Shown here: positions 39,670-51,600 of the stretch, piece after piece
Numbering within the stretch: position 1 is the stretch's first letter
How the letters are laid out: each line of letters begins with the position of its first letter
Origin: Dendrophyllia cribrosa
Taxonomy: Eukaryota > Cnidaria > Anthozoa > Scleractinia > Dendrophylliidae
Assembly: GCA_024195265.1 (NCBI GenBank)
Contig: JAJLRJ010000013.1
Coordinates: 14,182,322 to 14,246,321, forward strand
Length of the DNA: 64,000 bases
Direction of reading: 5' to 3'
Notes under the pieces: model-generated
Databases searched by the model: none
What the model was told of the DNA's origin: nothing
Seen by the model: only the letters and a program-made list of their open reading frames with translations
Position numbers and translations under genes: made by a program

Positions 39670-42600
39670 TTGTACTTTTAAGGTACATTTATTTAGCGAT
39701 TACTTTACGTAGCAATTTTTCAATGTAATGGCTGGAAAGTAGTGGCTTAAAATGCTCACCTTAAGGCCTTCGGACATTCGAGTTTCTTTTTTACATCAAT
39801 AAATCAATTTTAATCTTTGTTTCTGTGTCTCCAGCCAGGTTTTATTTCCATCTCATGTCACCTCTTTTAAACGCCAGTCCTGAAAGGTGAGAAGCCTCCC
39901 GTTTTCATCAGGTTTTCAGTAATTTATTTTCTGACACTTTATATGTTGGATTTAAATTACATCCTCAATTTCTCTATTAGTCGCAAGTTGCGCTCATAAC
40001 AGCAGTTTTTAATTGAGTGTCGTGAAACCAAAACCAAAGTAATCACTCTGGCCAATCACAACAGACGCAGACAATCCAATGAACCAATCAGAACGCGAAG
40101 CATATACGTGTAACCGACGTTAAGCGCGGGAAAACACGTGCGAGCAAGCTTTTGCTTCTGATTGGTTGAAAAGGTGGTGCGAGATTTTTTAACCAATCAC
40201 AAAGCGTAGCAATCACGAAATTACTTTGGACACTCAATTGAAAACCGCTCTAGATGGATAATAGATGGGATAATAGATGAGATAATAGATGGGATAATAG
40301 ATGAGATAATAGATGGGATAATAGATGGGATAATAGATAGCTTAGTTGTATAATTAAAAAGCAACTTCTTTAAGTAATGCTTCACATAAGAACTATTAGT
40401 AAACTTCATTGTTCTGCGGCAATGGCTCTTTCCCACATAGAATATCTTTGATTTTAAGAATAGAGGAGGAGCTGATGGTTCATAATTATATTTCATTATA
40501 AAAATACAGAAAATCCATTTGCGTCAAATATATTTTGGAAATGTTCGTGCTTAACCAATCAGAATAGCAGAAGACAATAGCTACTAATTTTGCTTCTTTG
40601 ATGAAGTTCCCCAAATACAATATCTTTTAAAAATTGCATGTTGTGCGACTGGGTCTCAAAATACTTGAAACCTTAAAAACTTTAGACTTAATGCACCTTG
40701 AACCTTAACTTTTTAGCGGTTTTTGAGTCTAGGCCAATGAGATCACTAGTTGTAACAATGAAAATAGTTGACATTCCATCGTGCATTGCCGTTCAGCACT
40801 ATCCTTCTTATGCGGATCATTACTTAATTTGAAATGTGCGCACGCGCAAGGCTGTATTGAAAATATACCGTAGATTACTTCATGGGCAGTGCGGGCGTAC
40901 GGTATTTACGCACGAGTTGGGGGAGCAGGGGTGGTGTAGTGGTGAGAGCACTCGCCTCCCACCAATGTGGCCCGGGTTCGATCCTCGGACTCGGCGCCAT
41001 ATGTGGGTTGAGTTTGTTGTTGGTTCTCTCCTTGCTCCGAGAGGTTTTTCTCCGGGTACTCCGGTTTTCCCCTCTCCTCAAAAACCAACATTCTAAATTC
41101 CAATTCGATCTGGATAGAGGACCTGCATGAAAACCAGCTGCGGCTGATGTGGCTTTTCTCTCTAAATATAGTTATTTATTTAAATGAGCGCACGCGCAAG
41201 GCTGTATTGAAAATATACCGTAGATTACTTCATGGGCAGTACGGGCGTACGGTATTTACGCACGAGTTGGTTCGGTATCAGAAATCGAACGATCGAGGCT
41301 TTGTAAATGCCGTACAAAGCACTGCCCATGCTGTAATTTGTTTATTTTATACATACTGTGAAACGCTTTTTTCACGTGTGAGAAAGTCGTTTCGCCGTTC
41401 TGATTGGCTGCGAACCCCGCACGGGCTTTTCACACGCCAAATTTCAATAGAAAATCTCAATAAGTATGAAATAATGGCTTTTTTCATCAGTCTTGGAAAC
41501 AACTTGCGTCTAGTTGTGAGATTCATTGGCTTCCTAACGCAAGTTTGTCTGCAAGTTAATATTTCCAAAACTTGCACAGATATGCGTTCCCATTTGGTCA
41601 GGGCGTATGGCTAAGGTCAGTCTGAACAGGCATATGGTGAGATAAATCATAAACAGCATGTGTGCTATTCTTTATTTTTGTTTCTCTTTTTTTTTTAGCA
41701 TGGTTCTTTCTGACCTTTTCCTGTGTGTGTTGGAATACAACTTGAAGGAGATTGCCTACGCTGCTGATGTTGCCCAGTTGGAGTAGGTTTTGAATTTCCT
41801 TTTAGATGTTCAATAGCTCTACGTTCTTATAAAAAATTTATAAATACAAGGCTCTGTTTAATAGTGAAAGACAACACTACATTATCGAAAAATCCAAACC
41901 AAAGTAATCACTCTGGCCAATCACTACAGACAAGATAATCCATTATAAAATGGTCAAGGAAATGCGCGCGCTATGATTGGTTAAACCGAGTTCATTATAA
42001 CTCGATTAAGCACGCGCGTGACGTAAGGTTCATGATATCCGTTTTTATTTTATAAAGGAAATAAAAAAACTTGTTCCTTGTGCATTATTGAGTTATATAA
42101 GCACTGGAAATTTTTAAGAACACTCGAGAAGTGCGAGAAGCACTCGCTTTTGGCTCGTGCTTCTTTGCACTTCTCTCGTGTTCTTAAAAATTCCCGCGTG
42201 CTTATATAACTCAATAATGCACTCGGCGCGTTTTTTATTTCTTTAATAAACAATCAGAACCTGAAGCAAGCACTTGTATCCGGCGCCAATTGCGCGAAAA
42301 AAACGCGTGTTGTCGAGCAAGTCACACTTGGTTTTGGCATTTTTCTTGTTTTTTTTATTTTTTTTGAGAAAGTGTGCGAAATTTTTTGGCCAATCACAAA
42401 GCATAACAATGTAATACCAAAACAATCGCGCAATTATTTTAAACGCACAATTGAAAACCGCTCTAAAATCAAATCACGCATTACTAACAACAGTTCTGTT
42501 TTTAGGTACTCCATGACAGTCAGCGAAACAGGAATTGTTCTCAAAATGGAAGGATTTAACCACAAGTTAGCGGTAAGTACTGTAGAAGTCTTAATTCGCT

Positions 42601-45600
42601 AGTTGTAGTACGACTATCTCTTAGTTTTGCTTACGTTCAAGCTTTTGCCAAAAACCCTTAACTCAGTCTATCACTCTAGCGAATTACAATATACTGAATT
42701 CTATGCGCATTTTGATTGGTTATTAATATGGTCTATTAGAGTACAGATCTGTTTCGTCCAACGTAGCGGGCAGTTTTGAAAATGTGGACGAATAATCCCC
42801 TTGATACTGCGCCTTTAAGGTGTTTCCCTCCAGTTTCCATGCAGCCGCACCGACCATTTTTGAGTGGCCGTTTAACTAAGTTTCCTTTATTGAATTAAAA
42901 TGAAACTTACACAAAATATTGTACATAGTTTGAAGTTTATAAAAGTGTAACAAATTTGTAAATCGCATTTAGAATTGCGGAGATAAACGAGAAACATTGA
43001 AATCACTTGAGTCTAAATTCCGAGCGATTGCAATGGCATCTAGAAAAATCAAAACTATTACGATAAACTATGACATATGGCAAACAAAATATCTAAAAAT
43101 TAGAAACTTTTGTCAAGCCGATTTTGAGTAAATAAGAAAAACATTTCGAACTTGTGATTTTGCATGTGTATGAGCACATCCATAAGTTCCTCAATTAATC
43201 TTATAAAAGTTTAATTTCGGTTGAAGGCGCACAAAGACGCTTTAATTAATTCAGGTGAAGCGTAACGCATTTCTGCGTGACCATCATGTTTTGCGAAGTA
43301 ACGTTAGTGGCTGTGTTCCACGTTTAATATTTTTATCATGCTCACGAATTTCAGTAGGGCGTTTATTTGAAAGCAGGTTTTTTTATTCGCATTTGACGTG
43401 CACTGGACACTCGGCATTTTGAATTGTAGGGAAGAGAAAGAAGTCAACGCGATTTGCATAATTCTCAACACGCAGAAATGCGTTACACTTCACCTGAATA
43501 ATTAACGCGTCTTCGTGCGCCTTCAACCGTGTAATCAAAACACAAAGTCTCAATCGCGTTTTAGGTGAACTTTATTATTTTATTTGACCATGTTGCAATG
43601 TTTCAATCAAGATGAAACTTCGAGACATGTTGTTCATATTATAAAGAAACGACCATAAAAGTTTAAAAAAAATCTATCTCGCGGTTTTTAAAATATGTAG
43701 AAAAGCGCTAAAACTACAATATCAAGGACTCAGTAAAAAAACTATGGTTTCCTATAGAAAATCGAATCTCCAAATCTAAAACGAGAAACGCTTTCAAACT
43801 TTCATAGTTTTATCTCATACACTAAACACACATTTTGGCGTAAATTTCAGATTGTGAAATTAAACTTTTATAAGATTAATTGAGGAACTTATGGATGTGC
43901 TCATACACATGCAAAATCACAAGTTCGAAATGTTTTTCTGATTTACTCAAAATCGGCTTGACAAAAGTTTCTAATTTTTAGATATTTTCTTTGCCATATG
44001 TCATAGTTTATCGTAATAGTTTTGATTTTTCTAGATGCCATCGCAATCGCTCGGAATTTAGACTCAAGTGATTTCAATTTTTCTCGTTTATCTCCGCAAT
44101 TTTAAATGCGATGTACAAATTTTTTACACTCTTATAAACTTCAAACTATGTACAATACTTTGTGTAAGTTTCATACTAATTCGATAAAGGAAAGTTAGTT
44201 AAACGGCCGCTCAAAAATGGTCGGTGCGGCTACATGGAAACTGGAGGGAAACACCTTAATCGCAAGTATAACTGAGTGTAACTGAGTATTATAACTGAGT
44301 ATAACTAATTATAACTGAGATAACTGAGTATAACTGATTATAACTGAGTATAACTGAATATCAATGATAATCGAGTATAACTGAGTATAACCGATTATAA
44401 CCTAGTATAACTGAGTGTAACTGTTCCTTGTTGCTGTGTTTTCTCAGCTGTTATTTGAGACAGTCATTGATCACATGGCAAATTTTACTGTCAGCACTCA
44501 GACGTTTGAGATGGTCAAGGTAAGCCAGTTTGCTTGTATTGATTTTGTTTGTAACCAATTCATATGGTTGCAGTTTATCTGTGATGGCTGGGTTTCACTA
44601 GCGATGGAGTCGGAGTCGTAATCAAACACTGCTTTAAACTGTTAGAAAAACGTAACCCTGACAATCACCAGTCTTTGTAGTACGCTTAGTGAAACACTTT
44701 ATTTCTCTGACTCGACACTGACAGGCTGTATTTTGTGCAATTTTTGTTGCACTTTTCGATCCAATTTTTCGTGCGCAAGTTGCATCTTCGAATCGAATGT
44801 GTAAACTAGCGGCGGTTTAAGTACGATTTGGGCGCGATTTGTCGCGCGATGTCATGTTCGAAACCAGATGCAACTCGGCGGCGATTTTTGGCCAATACCG
44901 AATCGCACCCGAATCGCACAGAAATCACCGCTAGTTTTTACTTGAGACAAAAGTTGTATTGGAGAGCGCGACAAAAATCGCATGTGTAAACAAGCCTAAA
45001 TTTAGGATCCTTTTTAAAGCAGAATGTAAACCTATTGTTTTCTTGATATTTGTAGCGCAAGCTAATACGATCCTACCGTAACACCATTATCAAACCACAG
45101 AAGTTAGTCAGGTGAGCCGTACTTCAATCGTTATTTTCCTCACCTTTTCCAGCCGTACAGATGGTGGAGAGCAACGCGAAGGGAACATTGCGAGTGGAGA
45201 AAAAGCGACAAAACTTTGCAGAATGGTAACGCGCTCTGTTTCGCGCCTATCCACCTCCGTCAGCACTCGCAATATTTTTCCTTCGCTCCACTATCTGAAT
45301 GCCTGGAACAGGCTGTATAATTATTATTTAGGCTAAGTTAACCTCGAGCTATTGCGGTCAGTGGTTTCTCCTTGGGTAGCACGTGACGTGCGGGGTGGCC
45401 GATAAAGAGATTCGCGGTCGGCATTAGGTAATATAGGGTGAAGTAGGTCGGACACCTTATTGAGAATTATACAAGGTAATGTCGACACTTGAAATAGGCC
45501 ATTTCCGAGTTACGTTACGCCTCGTTGTCAAAGCGAGGCTAGGTGCACAACCTTTCATATGGAAATGAGTTTTTATTCAAATGCAAATAAAACTCATTTC

Positions 45601-48600
45601 CATATGAAAGGTTGTGCACCTAGCCTCGCTTTGACAACGAGGCATAAGGTAACTCGGAAATGGCCTATTCTATTTTCAATAAAATTTTAAGTGTAAAAAA
45701 GAAAATCTAAAATCCCCACTCATGATTGAACCTGTGACCTCAGCTAGGCTTAGGCTTACATTGCCTACCGTACCACTACACCACCTAGCTTCTCGGGTTC
45801 CTTAGTCCTAAATTTAACTATATAAACTGCTGACCCCAACCTCAACTGAAAGCTAACCAGTTAATCCGTTATATAACTCTCAATAAGGCGTCTAATCTGG
45901 TCTCAGTCGATGTCATCGAACGTTGACCGAGATTCGCAAGGTCTTCACTGTGCATTTGTTCCATGTGCTTTTCGCTGGGGGGATCTTCACATTATTGCCT
46001 TGCCTTTGCAAATCTTTGCGTACTAGAAAATAACTTTCCTTTAGCGTCACTGAACTGTTCTTTAACCCGGAAGTATTTAATCATTTTAGCGAAAGCACAC
46101 TGAACCGTTTTGGTAGACTGTGAGGGTAGTCCAGCACTTGTCCAAACGATGTCTGTGATTCGCTAAGAAAACAATAGATTTGTCCAGCTGGGATAGGGAT
46201 TAGGGATAGAAGCATTGTTCAAGTGATATATCAATTGTCCCGTTCGCTCGACCAATCCCAACTCTTTGCTAAATTGTACGATTTTTTAGGGAAGTACTAG
46301 TGCGTTAACTGAATTGTAATAGACAAATTCGGCTAACGCATTGTTGTACCCAATTCAAACCTTTTGGGATTAGAACTCTTTGTTTGTCTTATTTCCATAT
46401 CAATGAAGCATTGACATGGAAATTATATGGAAATTTTGTGAACAAAGAATCTTATTCCCAGAAGGTTTGAATTGGGTACAACAATGCGTTAGCCGAATTT
46501 GTCTATTATATACTTTGCGAATAATATACCTGCAGTAACCAAAAAAAAAATATTATTAAAAAAAAAAGAAAAGAGAAACTGCTGTTATCCTACAGTTTTT
46601 ATAGACAAGAAGGAGTTTACTACAAGACGACAATGAATTCAAGTACAGTCTATAAAGAAAAACATTTTTAAATCTACCTGTGTTTTGTTCGATTCGATGT
46701 AAAGAGAAAAAGCTTATTTTACAAGTGTCAGCCCTTCAGCCCTCAGTACATTCGCAGCGATGGTAAACCTTTGCGATTAATCATATATCAATAAAAACCG
46801 AGCTTTAATAGAGTTCATGTTCTAGCAATCAACAGGATCTCTGCTTAAGCAGCACGGCAAGAAAGTTTGCATAGACTCGTACCACTGTGCACATCGTTGG
46901 ATTGTAACAGTGTCCATGTTTCTTTCGCTAGCTCCTAAAAGGACTTCTTGACGATAGTCTCCAAGTGGTACTCCTCGACGTCTAGCCTCTTCCCGATTAT
47001 TTAGCTCTTTCTGAATGGCAGGCTGAGAAATATCGGCTACAACTGCCACTTGTAGAGCAGCGAAGGCTTGCTCCACGATGCTTAGAAATGGACTGTAAGG
47101 TGGAAGAACCTTTAACTTTGTGTCGGCTCCTGGATGGACAGCATTTCCATGCACTGGGGCTCTATCGTATATAAAAAACACAAGCTCCTCCGGGTTAAGC
47201 TGTTGTCGCGCTTGTACTAAGAAGTCTTTATATCGTTGTTTGCTCATTCCACCAACTTGCGCTGTGTGATGCACCAGACCATGAACAGGAGACACAGCCA
47301 TGGTAACCGTCACATTTTTACCGCGCTGGCCGCAAACTTGACGGTAAGCTTTCTCGCCATCTCCCCCATGGCTTCTAGGGGTCCATACGTTGAAGCTGCA
47401 TTCGCCTATAAACACGCAGTTATGGCGAAGGCCAGTGGTCACAAACCAGTTTGCATATTGAGCACGTTCGTCGATAACATCAGGGCTGTTGTGGTCAGCT
47501 TGCAATGATCTGGCAAGTTTGATTCGCACCACTATGCCATCAAGAGCTCTTCCAATCGTCCTATCATGCACCAGAGGCTTTGTTGGATGTCTTCTTCGAA
47601 GCTCTTGATTGATTTGACGGAGAGAAAGCCGACAGTTCTCATTAATTATGTCACTGAGGCAATCCTTCATTTCATCGTCTATTTTGACATTATTACTACC
47701 ACCACGTGGCATTTCTTGAATTCGTCCTTCGCGGACATACTTTGCCACAATGCCTCTTGCTGTATTTCTATGTACTTCTAACTCATCTGCAATCAAAAGA
47801 TAGTCTTCGTGCGCGTCTTCAAATGCCCTTACTATTCTTTCACGATGCTCGTTTGAGATGCGGTTACGTTTTCTGTGCGCCATCTATCACTGAGTGACTG
47901 GCACGATTTCGAATCTGCTCCAAAATCCTGCGAGAAAACTACTGCGAAATTGGAAATTTATTCATGTTCTTGTGAATAAACTGACGCTAATGCATATTCA
48001 TTTCCACAAAAGATTGTTATTTGAATGTAAATGAAACTTCATATGCGTTAACGATTGTTCCTTGTGATAAGAGGTTCCATTATGTATATAATTCTTTTTT
48101 TTTCGCTAAATCACGACACGATTCAGTGTTGCTAATGACAATTTAGTTTCTGGTAATTAGGGCATTAGTAACTCCGAACAGAGAGTAAAATAAAACAATT
48201 AATCCTACAAAATAAATCCGCGCCTCTACGCGCTGTTTTGCTCTGCGTTCGTGATCTATACCATGCGCGATTTAGGGGTAACACTTATTCTTTTGTTAAA
48301 ACAATAGAATATTAGAGCACAAAAGAACGACAATACAACAGAATACAATACCATAGAATATATTAGAATACATAATTTTACCTAATACAATGAATGTGTA
48401 CAATGTACAATAGAGCTAACACCCTAAATCGAGCATCATATGTCGTGATCAGGCTAAGCATGTTTCGCCCTCGTGTGAACATAACATTAGACGAAATCAT
48501 GATTCGTGCACTGCACCGCCTGATCAGGCGGTGCAGTGCGCGAATTATGATCGAAACATGCTTATGCCGGCTGAGCATTATTGCAACTACCTCACCAGGT

Positions 48601-51600
48601 ATTTCGATCTAAGCCAAACGAAACACGTTAGCGCAAATGTCTCCTTGGTAAACAATGCATTGCCCCTTCATTAGTGGAAGATCTGTTTATAGCAGATCTA
48701 TCATTGCATTGCTTCAAAAGTGAGATTAAACCACAGAAACATGCAACAACAACTTCGAGCTCCATTTTTCTTGGTTTCAAGTGTAATTATAAAGATTTCG
48801 TGCGAGCTTATGCCTGTTTCGTAAAACAGCATAAATTAAAGAACCAGGTGTAAAACGTGTTTTAAAATAAACGATGAAATTACAAATATATTTACCGGAA
48901 ACGTGTCTCGATAAAACATGTTTACTCTTAGCATGTCTCGGTGCGTGTTTAGCCTGTAATACGGGCGTTTTTTGGTGGGCGAAACCAAACAACTCTAAGA
49001 AATCTGTGAACGAACGAAGAATCAATTGGACAAAATAAAGAACGGACGAGAAAACAAACAAAAGCCATAATTGAATATAAATAATGGCTGCGGTCACATC
49101 TAGGCTACTAACTATATTTAAGACGGGGATAACTACAGTTAGTTTCGGTAATGTGACCGCTTCTCTGTTCGCTCTAACTATAGTTAGAAAATTGACGCCT
49201 CTGTGATCCAAAACAATACAGGCTAACTATAGTTATACCCAAGCAGGGTTCATGGGTTAGTCTTAAGTTTACAAACAACCAATCAGAATGTGACAATTCT
49301 TTTCGCACGTGTGAGATGAGCATATATAAATATGCAAAATAAAAACCAAGCGTGAAGCGAGGGGGAAACCAAAAACAACAAACAAAACATTTACATACAG
49401 CAAGGTAGCAACACGTGTTCCCGGCGTCGAGCATCCGTTAAAATTCTCAGCTTATTTCTCATTTTTCTCCGACGGTTTGCCGCACGAAAAAAATAAATAA
49501 GAAGAAAAACTAGACATACTTTACGTTGGTCAACCATGTTGACATTTCACGGATCAACAATACGGGCCGTCACGAACCTCTTTTAATTCTGACGTCATCC
49601 ATAGGCTAATTAGAACTAACTGTAGTTAACTGCGTGGTGTGACCGCAAAGTCGACCGAAAGCACTAACTACAGTTAGGTATGACGTCACGTAACTTGAGA
49701 CTAACCTGGAGGCTAGATTGCACTAATAATTTGTCACTTTGTAGAGCATATATAAAGAAACCTGCATGCGAAATTTAGGGTCTGAGAAGCAATGCGTTTC
49801 CGAAATATAAACGAACAAAGTTTCGTTTCCAAGGGTCCTTTCGCGGGAAAAACAAAGATGGCATACTGTGCTGGACAAGGTTTCATAGGTCTAAATAAAT
49901 CCCCAAAGAGTGTTGTGTTGACAGATCTGTAAAGTACATGTACATGTGTAAACTGAAAGATGAAACTCTCATTGATAGAAAAGATAAAACCTCTGTGTTC
50001 GCAAAATGAAGCCCTCTTTCACGCCAGACCTTTCAAAATGGAAGAAGCTCTTCAGCGCTTTGATCGAGCTTTCCGCGATAACGGGTAAATGGATAACAAT
50101 AACGGGTAAATGTGTCCGTTGACGAGTCTTTATGCTCTGTAATCCAGTCGTCCAGCCGGCGTTCCGAAGCTTGTCTGAGTCAAGCGAAATTCTCAATGAA
50201 GCACCAGCGCCACGAAAATGATTCAAATCATTTTGTTTTCTTTCACTAGCAGCCATAAACGTTGTCTTCATAATAACTTTGCGCAAAAATATAATCCTCA
50301 ATGCAAGAGCTCGAAAGAGCTGTCAACGCAATGGCAATTTGATCTGTTTGCGGTCGGACAAGGTGGCGTTACCATGCATTGCATCGTTATTTATAATGAC
50401 ATTCTATGATTGGTTTCGCGGGAATAATGGAGTCACGAATAAGGGCATAACAAACAAATTTGGGACAATTCTCTTGTGTTTTTCCGCTGGAAAACGGTAT
50501 TGCAGGCACCAACAACATGGCCGCCAGTGTGTGAGAAAGAAATAGAACGATTGCGGCGAATTTCTTCAAGTTATGCTCGATTTTCCCGGGAAAATTTGCT
50601 TTGAATTTCCGTATTAGTACGCAGTAAATGTGAATTTATGTGAACGATAAATCAGAAGGGTATGAAATTTGGAGGAAAGAAACTAGATGTGTTTACGAAA
50701 GTTTTCACCGGAGTGCGTCATATTTCTGAACGGGGTTGGTAACGTTACCTGACAAATAGGGTCGTCTGACAAATAGGGTCGATTTCGTAACACCCACAGA
50801 TAACACGCGTACGTGACTAGTCACGCTACAGATGAAGGTCGGATTTTGCCTCTGCCGTTTAGCGAGTTTTTATTAATGTTCATTTAAATAAAGCAATCAT
50901 AAGTACGTTTTTTGTGTACACCGAATTTTATTTCTTTATTAATAAATGCTCACTTACATGATTACGACTCCCCTAAAATAAATAAATACAAGCCTCAGCT
51001 TCCTTTCCTAGTGCATTTCTCAAAGTTTTGCTTTAAGTGGGACGGGGTTGGTTTATATAGGGAATTAAATGACGAAAGAGTTTCAATTGTTATCTTCAAA
51101 TGACATGTGCCAGAAATTTCAGCTATTCCTAATATAGCGTCAACGAACAAGACAAAATAGATGAAATTAACTCTACGAAATTTACTGCCTCATTGAATTT
51201 ATTTACTAGTACCACAAGATATTTCTTTAGGGCCTATTTATATGTTCTCGGGTACCCGAGACAACCCTCCCTCCGAGTTACCCTGGCAGAGCTAACTTTT
51301 CACTTATTTCTTTGAAAAATGCAGTCAACTGTTTACATGAGAATCGCAAACTCGTCTCGGGGGGCGAGACAACTCAGTTGGGCGAGTTGTCTCGAGTTGT
51401 CTGGCAGGCGGGACAACTTTTTCTCATATAAACACTTTGGCTCGACTACCCGGGGCAGCTCAAGCCAAGTTTTTAGGTTTAAGAACACAAATTCGCATTA
51501 AAGAAGTAAAATGTAAATCAGAAGCCCACAGATGATCGAATGAATGAAACAAACTCAACAGAACAGGTAAACGATAGCTGGACTCTGCCTGTCACGCTGA

